This document shows positions 1 through 6,400 of a stretch of DNA of 11,365 nt, in pieces. The notes beneath the pieces are model-generated. The model did no database searches. It was not told where the DNA came from and saw nothing but the letters and a program-made list of their open reading frames with translations. Each line of letters begins with the position of its first letter. Position 1 is the first letter of the stretch. The translations under genes were made by a program, and so were the position numbers. Source of the DNA: CAZJYI01 sp964550025 (lineage in GTDB: Bacteria; Verrucomicrobiota; Kiritimatiellia; UBA8416; CAYOBW01); assembly GCA_964550025.1 (NCBI GenBank), contig CAZJYI010000255.1, forward strand, positions 1 to 11,365. The letters run 5' to 3'.

Positions 1-81
1 GAAACTCGCCTGTCAGCTCTTTGGGGAATCAACCCACGCAACTGCCATGCGCCCGTTTCCCTGTAGGCAGAAGTCGACGGG

Positions 82-110
82 TTGACCCGTACACCGGCAA
101 ATGCTATGGT
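82..110 (+). promoter_or_regulatory. sigma70-like promoter of the first toxin-antitoxin operon
   Basis: A TTGACC box (82-87) is followed after exactly 17 bases by TATGGT (105-110). TGC sits directly before the second box, as in an extended -10. Transcription would start near 116-118, leaving a leader of about 25 bases that contains an AGAAGGGA ribosome site (126-133), seven bases before the ATG at 141. Box quality, spacing and position all agree, so the toxin-antitoxin pair probably has its own promoter. No start site has been measured. Confidence 0.6.
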
Positions 111-140
111 CTTGGTGTGCATTGCAGAAGGGATGTCCCC

Positions 141-338
141 ATGACACTACTTGAGGTCGAAAAGGAGGCTGATCGGTTGACGGACGAAGAGCAGCGTCGC
201 CTCATCTCGCATCTGATTTCGCGTCGTGTCCAGCGCAATGTAGCGTACAAGCAGGAACTGGCACGGAGGCTCGCCGACAAGGACCCCTCCAAGTGGATCA
301 GCCTTGACGACGCGGAGAGGCGTTTGAGCCAGAGGTAG
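141..338 (+). CDS. antitoxin-like small protein paired with a RelE/ParE-type toxin
   Basis: This 65-residue, highly charged, mostly helical protein would bind and neutralise the toxin encoded immediately downstream and probably repress its own promoter. The start at 141 is chosen because AGAAGGGA (126-133) lies seven bases upstream; a longer reading from base 21 has no comparable site and would cross the promoter. The N-terminal half (residues 4-38) is an amphipathic helical stretch. The tail, with ELARRLADKDPSKWISLDDAERRL (in parts: ELARRL 39-44, DKDPSKWISLDD 46-57, ERRL 59-62), resembles the D-P-x-x-W-I-S-L-x-x ending I recall from small antitoxins that accompany RelE/ParE toxins in PVC bacteria. 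The stop codon TAG directly abuts the toxin ATG, as in a translationally coupled toxin-antitoxin operon. Local GC is lower than in the large genes, suggesting acquisition. The family is inferred from size, context and the tail motif. Confidence 0.68.
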   Translation: MTLLEVEKEADRLTDEEQRRLISHLISRRVQRNVAYKQELARRLADKDPSKWISLDDAERRLSQR

Positions 339-593
339 ATGAACTACGACGTCTATCTCCACGAGGGGGCATACGAATTCCTCCATGCCTTGGCTGAGAA
401 TGATGCTTGCCTGCTACTTTCGGAATTGAGGGCACTGGGGGGCGATCCATTCCGGTCGTCGGATTTCACCGAGGATACCGACGAAGGCGCTCTCTATGGC
501 GTCGTTGTGGCGCAGTATGCCATAACGTATCATGTTGATCACCCCGTGAAGCGCATACGGGTTGCCGGTATCGCGTATGCCGATCAAGTCTGA
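339..593 (+). CDS. RelE/ParE-superfamily toxin-like protein
   Basis: This 84-residue protein has the size and layout of RelE/ParE toxins, which either cut mRNA on the ribosome (RelE type) or inhibit DNA gyrase (ParE type); the sequence alone does not say which. It opens with a short strand (NYDVYLHEGAYEFL, residues 2-15), then a helix ending in the characteristic L-x-x-L-x-x-DPF (residues 30-38). Two C-terminal strands follow: GALYGVVVAQYAITYHV (50-66) and KRIRVAGIAYAD (71-82), the usual G-x-Y/ivY/I-x-x-A-D ending of the superfamily. The ATG begins immediately after the antitoxin stop. AGAGG at 331-335 is very close to the start, so expression may rely on coupling to the antitoxin. GC is about 52% in the lines counted, against about 68% inside the next gene. 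The RelE/ParE fold is likely; the exact subfamily is not determined. Confidence 0.68.
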   Translation: MNYDVYLHEGAYEFLHALAENDACLLLSELRALGGDPFRSSDFTEDTDEGALYGVVVAQYAITYHVDHPVKRIRVAGIAYADQV

Positions 594-649
594 GGAACGC
601 AAACAACCGCATGGTGTAGAGCGGTCGTCAACTCGAGGAGACCCATTGG

Positions 650-2623
650 ATGACCAGACCGTTTGTGCTCGCGCTTGCACTTTGGGCCGTCGTCGGCCTG
701 GCGGCACCGTCCGAGAAGGACGCGCTGGAGAACGCGCCCCCGGTCGTCCCCCCGGCGGAGAAGGTGTCCGCGAGCTCCGGCGCGAAGAAGCCGCCACGGC
801 GAAGAAAGACTCCCGCGAAGAAGAAGCCGGCCGCTGCCGTGGTCGCGCCGGGTAGGAAGCAGCCCACGAAGAGCGCGTCCGCGAAGAGTGTACAGCCGAA
901 GAAGGCCGTTCCCGCGAACGCGGCGGTGAAGAAGCCGCCGTCGAGGAAGCCGCAGTCGGCCAAGACCGTGGCGAAGAAGCCGCCTCCCAGGAAGGTACCC
1001 CCGAAGAAACCGCCGGTGACAGTGCCGAAGAAGGCGTTGCCGAGGAAAGGGCCGGACATCTATGAGCTGAGCGGGTCGGTTGTTCCCGCCAACCCCATCG
1101 ACAGGATCGTCTTTGGGAAGCTGAAGTCCCTCAAGATCAAGCCCGTCCTCTGTTCCGACGCCGTTTTCGTGCGGCGTGCCTACCTTGACGTGATCGGGAC
1201 GCTTCCGACGGCCGATGAGGCCAGGGCATTCATCAGGGACCCGGACAAGAAGAAGCGCGCGGCGTTGATCGACCGCCTCCTTGCGAGGGACGAGTTCGCC
1301 ACGTACTGGGCCATGAAGTGGGGTGACGTGCTGCGCATCAAGGCGGAGTTTCCCATCAACCTGTGGCCCAACGCCGCGCAGGCCTATCACCGCTGGGTAA
1401 AGGCGTCCATTACCGAGAACAAGCCGTACGACCGGTTCGTTCGCGAGATGCTGACATCCAGCGGCAGCAATTTTCGCGTGGGCCCCGTCAATTTCTACCG
1501 CGCGATGCAGAACAAGACCCCGGAGGGCATCGCCACGTCCGTTGCCCTGACCTTCATGGGGGTACGGGCCGAGTCCTGGCCGAAGGAGAAACTGGACGGC
1601 ATGGCGGTCTTCTTCTCCCAGGTCGGCTACAAGCCGACCAACGAGTGGAAAGAGGAGAACGTGTTCTGGGACCCGCTCGGGCTGAGCAAGGCGGCGGGCG
1701 CACCGGGAAGCGCCAAGGTCACTACGGTCATTCCCAAGTGCACGAATGCCGTTCCCACGGCGGCGGCGGGATTGGCGGGCGCAGTGCTTCCTGACGGCAC
1801 GAAACCGAAGCTGTCGGGCGACCGCGATCCGCGGGAGGCGTTCGCCGACTGGCTGATCACGCCGCAGAATCCGTGGTTCACCCGCGGTATTGCAAATCGC
1901 GTGTGGGCGTGGCTCGTGGGGCGGGGTGTTGTTCACCCGCCGGACGATATTCGCAAAGACAATCCGCCGAGCAACCCCAGGCTGCTGGCCCTACTGGAAA
2001 AGGAATTGAAGACGCACGGCTACGACTTGAAGCGCCTGTATCGCTTGATCCTGACCTCGAACACCTACCAGCTATCGTCGATCGCGCGGCACGACACCCC
2101 GGCGGCGCAGGCCAACTTCGCCGCGTATCCGCTGCGACGGCTGGACGCGGAGGTGCTGATTGACGCCGTGAACGCCATTACGGGTACCACGGATCTCTAC
2201 ACCAGCCCCATTCCGGAGCCATTCACGTACATCCCCAAGGACCAACCCGCGATCTCGATCGCCGACGGAAGCATCACCAGCCGTTTCCTGGCGCTGTTCG
2301 GGCGCTCGGCCCGGGCCACCGGAATGAGCGACGAACGCAAGAACAGCCAGATTGCCGCCCACTGGCTGCACATGTTGAACTCGGGCCACATTCAGCAGAA
2401 GCTCGAGAGAGGCCCCAAGCTCAAAGCGCTCTTTGCTTCGAAGAAATCAACGGAGGCTATAGCGGAGGAGCTCTACCTGTCGGTTCTCTCGCGTTTTCCG
2501 ACAGCCGAGGAGATGAAGCTTGTCAAGACATACGGTGTCGAAGGAAAGAGGAAGAGGCCCACGGACTGGATCGACATTACCTGGTCGCTGATCAACAGTC
2601 CGGAGTTCCTTTACCGACATTAG
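650..2623 (+). CDS. secreted DUF1549/DUF1553 protein with Lys/Pro-rich linker
   Basis: This is a 657-residue exported protein of the planctomycete DUF1549 + DUF1553 type; its biochemical function is unknown. The start is supported by CGAGGAG (634-640), nine bases upstream. Residues 1-19 form a signal peptide (hydrophobic core FVLALALWAVVGLAA). Residues about 45-134 are a low-complexity Lys/Arg/Pro/Ala segment resembling histone H1 tails. DUF1549 covers about 145-325, with VRRAYLDVIGTLPTADEARAF (within 174-194) as its hallmark. DUF1553 covers about 390-650, including DPREAFADWL (393-402), NRVWAWLVGRGVV (416-428) and the C-terminal SRFPTAEE / LINSPEFLYRH. Most DUF1549 proteins carry a C-x-x-C-H-x-H-P-F heme-like motif just after the LTFMGVR-type strand. 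Here LTFMGVR (300-306) runs straight into AESWPKEKLDGMAVFF, and the protein has no CxxCH anywhere. It is the first gene of a tandem set with DUF1501 and PPC proteins, the usual partners. Confidence 0.92.
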   Translation: MTRPFVLALALWAVVGLAAPSEKDALENAPPVVPPAEKVSASSGAKKPPRRRKTPAKKKPAAAVVAPGRKQPTKSASAKSVQPKKAVPANAAVKKPPSRKPQSAKTVAKKPPPRKVPPKKPPVTVPKKALPRKGPDIYELSGSVVPANPIDRIVFGKLKSLKIKPVLCSDAVFVRRAYLDVIGTLPTADEARAFIRDPDKKKRAALIDRLLARDEFATYWAMKWGDVLRIKAEFPINLWPNAAQAYHRWVKASITENKPYDRFVREMLTSSGSNFRVGPVNFYRAMQNKTPEGIATSVALTFMGVRAESWPKEKLDGMAVFFSQVGYKPTNEWKEENVFWDPLGLSKAAGAPGSAKVTTVIPKCTNAVPTAAAGLAGAVLPDGTKPKLSGDRDPREAFADWLITPQNPWFTRGIANRVWAWLVGRGVVHPPDDIRKDNPPSNPRLLALLEKELKTHGYDLKRLYRLILTSNTYQLSSIARHDTPAAQANFAAYPLRRLDAEVLIDAVNAITGTTDLYTSPIPEPFTYIPKDQPAISIADGSITSRFLALFGRSARATGMSDERKNSQIAAHWLHMLNSGHIQQKLERGPKLKALFASKKSTEAIAEELYLSVLSRFPTAEEMKLVKTYGVEGKRKRPTDWIDITWSLINSPEFLYRH

Positions 2624-2692
2624 CGCTTTGATTACGGGGTAGTCCGAAGAAGAACAGAAAGCTGACTGCGGGGTTGGAATCTGCGTGCCGCG

Positions 2693-2710
2693 AGTCGCTA
2701 GTCGCTAGTC
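2693..2710. repeat. heptanucleotide tandem repeat, 2.6 copies
   Basis: AGTCGCT (2693-2699) is repeated exactly at 2700-2706 and followed by a partial AGTC. It lies in the 114-bp gap between the DUF1549/DUF1553 and DUF1501 genes. Read on the other strand it is GACTAGC GACTAGC GACT. That unit differs by one base from the GATTAGC unit in the heptamer run at 11339-11365. No gene or clear promoter is visible in the rest of the gap. Confidence 0.6.
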
Positions 2711-2737
2711 CGTTGGAAGTGAAAGGACAATGACACC

Positions 2738-4117
2738 ATGAGTACAAAGCTGAACTTGGATCGGGTGGCCGGGATTTCCCGGCGTGAGGCGCTGCGGCGG
2801 GGGCTCTGTGGGGTGGGCGGGGCCTTTCTGGGTGGCAGCATGATAGCGCGGACCGTGGCGGGTGCGCCGGCGCGGAAACCGTCGCCCAATGCCGCTAAGA
2901 CCAAACCGGTGAAGGCCAAGTCCGTGATCCAGATCTTCCTGTGGGGCGGCATGTCGCACAACGACACCTGGGACCCGAAGCCCGAGATGGGACGGGACTA
3001 CATGGGCGACTTCATGGACGTGGTGGACACGAATGTGGACGGGATTCGGTTGGGTGCGTTGTTCCCCAAACTCGCCCAACAGGCCGACAAGTACTCGCTC
3101 ATTCGCAGCATGACGCACGGTATCAACGGCCACGAAACCGCCGCCTACCTGATGCAGACCGGCCACACGCGCGGTGAACGGCTGGCCTATCCGAGCATCG
3201 GGGCCGTATTCCAGCATTTCAAGGGGCCTGGCTATAAGGGGCTGATTCCGCCCTACGTGGTATTGACCAAGGCGCAGGGACGGTTTTCCGAAGAGGGGTT
3301 CCTGGGGCCGAAGTACAAGCCTTTCGCCACGGGCGGCGATCCCAACGCGCCGCGCTTCGAGGTGGAAGGGGTGGTCGCCAGGGGGATTACCGACGATCGG
3401 CAGAAGGCCCGACGCGAGCTGCTCAAGAAGCTGAACACAATGGGCCACGTCATGACGGACAGCGACGTACTGGCCGATGCCGAGATGTCCAAGGAGGAGG
3501 CCTACGAACTGATCCTGGGCGAGGGGAAGGAGGTCTTTGACCTCTCCAAGGAGGACAATGCGTTGCGGGATCTGTACGGGCGTTTCACCTTCGGGCAGGA
3601 CTGCCTGGCGGCACGCCGCCTCGTGCAGGCGGGCGTTCCCTACATCGTTATCAATTACCCCGGGGGCTGGGATACGCACAAGAACCACTTCGCCACGATG
3701 CGCAAACAGGCGCCACAGCTCGACCAGGGACTGGCGATGCTGCTGAAGGACCTGTCGGACCACGGGTTGCTGGACAGCACGCTGGTCTGGTGCTGCGGTG
3801 AGTTCGGCCGCGGCCCAAAGGTGGACTGGCAACCGCCGTGGAACGGCGGGCGCAACCACTATGGGAAGGTGTTCTCCGTTCTCGTGGCCGGTGGCGGGTT
3901 CAAGGGTGGGCACGTTGTCGGTTCGTCAGACGAGAAGGGCGCGGAGGTCAAGGAACGTCCCGTCTATCCGGTGGATCTCCTCGGCAGCATCTACCAACTG
4001 TCCGGGATTGATTACACCGCCAAGTTGCCGCATCCCCTGGGGTTTGATGCGCATGTTCTGCCGGAAGTCGGTGAGAAGGTGAAGTCCGGCGGACTGCTGA
4101 CGGAGATCATGGCGTGA
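2738..4117 (+). CDS. Tat-exported DUF1501 family protein
   Basis: This 459-residue protein spans the whole DUF1501 family. The family has an alkaline-phosphatase/sulfatase-like fold as I recall the Pfam clan assignment, but no established substrate. The N-terminus has a twin-arginine signal: SRREALRRG (14-22) followed by a Gly/Ala-rich hydrophobic stretch to about residue 43. Family motifs appear in order: FLWGGMSHNDTWDPKPE (67-83, the S-H-x-D-x-x-D-P-K-P block), H127-G-I-N-G-H, GWDTHKNHF (310-318), CGEFGRGPKV (353-362), NGGRNHYGKVFS (369-380), and GGGFKGGHVVGSSDEKGAEV (386-405). It ends with a DLLGSIYQLSGID (413-425) and LPHPLG block. All are intact, so it should be a folded member. GAAAGGA (2721-2727) is the ribosome site. 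The stop overlaps the GTG start of the next gene (GTGA), implying coupled translation with the PPC-domain protein. Confidence 0.93.
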   Translation: MSTKLNLDRVAGISRREALRRGLCGVGGAFLGGSMIARTVAGAPARKPSPNAAKTKPVKAKSVIQIFLWGGMSHNDTWDPKPEMGRDYMGDFMDVVDTNVDGIRLGALFPKLAQQADKYSLIRSMTHGINGHETAAYLMQTGHTRGERLAYPSIGAVFQHFKGPGYKGLIPPYVVLTKAQGRFSEEGFLGPKYKPFATGGDPNAPRFEVEGVVARGITDDRQKARRELLKKLNTMGHVMTDSDVLADAEMSKEEAYELILGEGKEVFDLSKEDNALRDLYGRFTFGQDCLAARRLVQAGVPYIVINYPGGWDTHKNHFATMRKQAPQLDQGLAMLLKDLSDHGLLDSTLVWCCGEFGRGPKVDWQPPWNGGRNHYGKVFSVLVAGGGFKGGHVVGSSDEKGAEVKERPVYPVDLLGSIYQLSGIDYTAKLPHPLGFDAHVLPEVGEKVKSGGLLTEIMA

Positions 4118-6348
4118 GAAACGGGCGATGGACTTGCGTTGCGATTGGTGCCGCGAGCCTTGCCGCGGTGACCGGGGCATTGGGACAGGCGAATCCCTAC
4201 ATCGGTTTTGCCTATCCGGCGGGCGGCCAATGCGGCACGACATTTCAGGTTCGGTTGGGCGGGCAGCGTCTGGACGGCCTTGAGGGTGCGGTCGTGTCCG
4301 GTGAGGGCGTGCGAGCCAGGCTGATCGAGTATCGCAAAAGGCTGAGCAACCAGGACCGCCGACTCCTTGCGGAGCAGCTCAAAGACCTGAAGAAGAAACT
4401 GAAGAAGCCTGCGAAGGGGAAGAAACGTGCCGGGCAGGACAGCCCCGCCATGATGCAGATGGCGGGGCAGGAAATGATGTCGCAGGAGATGATGGGGCAG
4501 CAGATGATGGGCGCCGTGAAGCCGGGGGAATCCGGGAAGCCGGTCACGGGCGCCGATGCGGACCGGAAGCTGATGGCGCGGATCCAGACGCGGTTGAGCG
4601 AATACTGCAACCGCCCCGCCGATGCTTCGCTTGCGGACATTGCCCTGGTGGAGGTGACGATTGCGCCGGACGCGAAACCGGGGAGACGGGATATCCGCCT
4701 GGTGACGTACAAAGGCGTGTCCAATCCGCTGGTGTTTCATGTCGGGCAGTTTCCCGAGATCGCCCGGAAGCCCATGAAGACGCAGCCGTTCCAGGTGCTG
4801 GGCAAGGAGCACCTGGCGCAGCGCAAGCGGCCGGCAGAAGAGGAAGAAGTCGTTGTCAAGCTGCCGTGCACCATGAACGGCCAGGTGGCGTCCGGTGAAA
4901 TCAACCGGTACCGTTTCAAGGCGCGCAAAGGCCAGCGCCTCGTAATCTCGGTCGCGGCACGGCAGTTGATCCCGTACATTGCGGACGCCGTGCCCGGCTG
5001 GTTTCAGCCCCTGTTGACGCTGCGCGATGCGGATGGGAATGAGGTGGCCTTCAACGACGACTACCGGTTCAAGCCGGACCCCACGATTCTGCATGAAGTG
5101 GCAAAGGACGGTGAGTATGTCCTCTCGATCACCGATGCGATCTACCGCGGTCGCGAGGATTTTGTCTACCGGATCAGTGTCGGCGAATTGCCGTTCGTGA
5201 CCAGCATTTTCCCGCTCGGGGGGCGCGCGGGCAAACCGACGCAAGTCCACATGAAGGGCTGGAACCTTGGGAAAGCAAAGCTGGCCCTGCCGCCCGAAAG
5301 TGCCGGCCCCGGTGTGTACGGAATTGCGGCCAACCGCAAGGATCTCATTTCCAACCGTCTGCCCTTCGCGCTGGACATTCTACCCGAGTGCCGCGAGAAG
5401 GAGGGCAACAACGACGAGAAACAGGCGCAGAAGGTGACCGTACCCGTTATCGTCAACGGCCGCATGAACGTCCCGGGCGACCTGGACGTGTTTCGCGTCG
5501 AAGGCAAGGCCGGGCAGACCCTGGTTGCGGAGGTGCAGGCCCGCCGCCTCGACTCCCCGCTGGATTCCGTACTGAAGTGCACGGACGCCGACGGCAGGAC
5601 GGTCGCGCTCAACGACGACCACGGGGACCCCGGATCGGGGCTGAACACACACCACGCCGACTCGTACTTCAGTGTCAAACTGCCGGCGGACGGTGCGTAC
5701 TACGTGCAGCTCGGCGATGCGGAACGCAAGAGCGGCGACGCGTATGCCTATCGCCTGCGGATCGACCGGCCGCGCCTGGATTTCGAATTGCGGACCGTGC
5801 CCTCCTGTGTTAGCGTACGCGGCAAAGGCAGCGGTGCGATCAACGTGTACGCAATTCGGAAGGACGGATTTGCCGGGCCGATCAAGCTTTCGCTGACCGA
5901 TCCGCCGAAGGGCGTTACCTCGCCGGTGGTTACAGTCCCCGCGGGAAAGGAGAAGGCGCGGTTACCGATAAAGACCACGCTCGCGAAGGTCAAGGAGCCG
6001 GTTACGCTTCGCATTAAGGGCACTGCCCGGATCGGGAAGCGAGACGTCGAGCGCATTGCCATACCTTCAGAAGACAGGATGCAGGCCTTTCTCTGGCGGC
6101 ACCTGGTGCCGGCGGAGAGTTTCGTCGCCAGGATCTACGATCCCAAGTACAAGCCCATGTCCAAACGCCCAGTGCCGCCGACGCCGGAGAAGGAGGAGAA
6201 GCCCCCCGATCCCAACAAGCCGCCGGCCAAGTTCTCCAAGAAGCAGATCACCGGGCTTCTGAGGCAGCTCAAACGTCTGCACGGGCAGTGGCTCCTGACC
6301 GACGAGTTTTACGTGCGGAAGGTCACCGAGTACGAGGCCGCGCTGTGA
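4114..6348 (+). CDS. secreted protein with two PPC-like beta-sandwich domains and a Met-rich insert
   Basis: This 744-residue exported protein belongs to the planctomycete group that accompanies DUF1501/DUF1549 genes; no enzymatic motif is seen, and binding or structural roles are more likely. The start is GTG at 4114, overlapping the DUF1501 stop, with CGGAGA (4101-4106) seven bases upstream. A signal peptide covers residues 1-26 (cleavage near GLGQA). NPYIGFAYPAGGQCGTTFQV (27-46) starts the first beta domain. A Lys-rich helix (88-107) and a Met/Gln-rich insert (111-133) interrupt it. PPC-like domain 1 is about 248-358 (GEINRYRFKARKGQRLV ... DGEYVLSITD). PPC-like domain 2 is about 440-552 (PGDLDVFRVEGKAGQTLVAEV ... 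DGAYYVQLGD). A further beta region lies at 555-650, then a Pro/Lys/Glu-rich linker (682-706) and a short helical tail. PPC assignment is by pattern; the substrate is unknown. Confidence 0.87.
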   Translation: MRNGRWTCVAIGAASLAAVTGALGQANPYIGFAYPAGGQCGTTFQVRLGGQRLDGLEGAVVSGEGVRARLIEYRKRLSNQDRRLLAEQLKDLKKKLKKPAKGKKRAGQDSPAMMQMAGQEMMSQEMMGQQMMGAVKPGESGKPVTGADADRKLMARIQTRLSEYCNRPADASLADIALVEVTIAPDAKPGRRDIRLVTYKGVSNPLVFHVGQFPEIARKPMKTQPFQVLGKEHLAQRKRPAEEEEVVVKLPCTMNGQVASGEINRYRFKARKGQRLVISVAARQLIPYIADAVPGWFQPLLTLRDADGNEVAFNDDYRFKPDPTILHEVAKDGEYVLSITDAIYRGREDFVYRISVGELPFVTSIFPLGGRAGKPTQVHMKGWNLGKAKLALPPESAGPGVYGIAANRKDLISNRLPFALDILPECREKEGNNDEKQAQKVTVPVIVNGRMNVPGDLDVFRVEGKAGQTLVAEVQARRLDSPLDSVLKCTDADGRTVALNDDHGDPGSGLNTHHADSYFSVKLPADGAYYVQLGDAERKSGDAYAYRLRIDRPRLDFELRTVPSCVSVRGKGSGAINVYAIRKDGFAGPIKLSLTDPPKGVTSPVVTVPAGKEKARLPIKTTLAKVKEPVTLRIKGTARIGKRDVERIAIPSEDRMQAFLWRHLVPAESFVARIYDPKYKPMSKRPVPPTPEKEEKPPDPNKPPAKFSKKQITGLLRQLKRLHGQWLLTDEFYVRKVTEYEAAL
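4465..4509 (+). repeat. 15-bp coding repeat, three copies, encoding G/S-Q-E/Q-M-M
   Basis: Three in-frame 15-base units (4465-4479, 4480-4494, 4495-4509) encode GQEMM, SQEMM and GQQMM inside the PPC-domain protein. With the preceding P-A-M-M-Q-M they place nine methionines in about 20 residues (M113, M114, M116, M121, M122, M126, M127, M131, M132). The near-identical nucleotide units suggest expansion by slippage. Confidence 0.75.
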
Positions 6349-6400
6349 CGCGGTGTTCTCCTTTGACGCCGATCGCGCAAGAGGTGCATAAGAAAGGCCC

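Noticed and set aside
1..81. Possible end of an upstream gene or a regulatory structure at the window start.
   Set aside because: No convincing reading frame, stem or motif could be supported in this short stretch.
133..144. A three-codon ATG-x-x-TGA mini-ORF overlapping the antitoxin start by ATGA, with the same arrangement at 2730-2741 before the DUF1501 gene.
   Set aside because: Two very short matches with no sequence conservation beyond the overlap; chance is the simpler explanation.
628..1936. Long open frames on the minus strand opposite the DUF1549/DUF1553 gene, including a Gly/Phe-rich one.
   Set aside because: They mirror the Lys/Pro-rich and high-GC coding sequence, have no recognisable domains, and overlap a gene with clear family motifs.
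4012..5250. 412-codon minus-strand open frame opposite the DUF1501/PPC genes.
   Set aside because: Arg/His/Leu-rich composition typical of an antisense shadow in high-GC DNA; no family motif.
6363..6392. TTGACG with CATAAG 18 bases later, as a promoter for the sulfatase.
   Set aside because: The -10 match is weak and transcription would start at about 6399, after the ribosome site and at the first GTG; co-transcription with the upstream genes is more likely.
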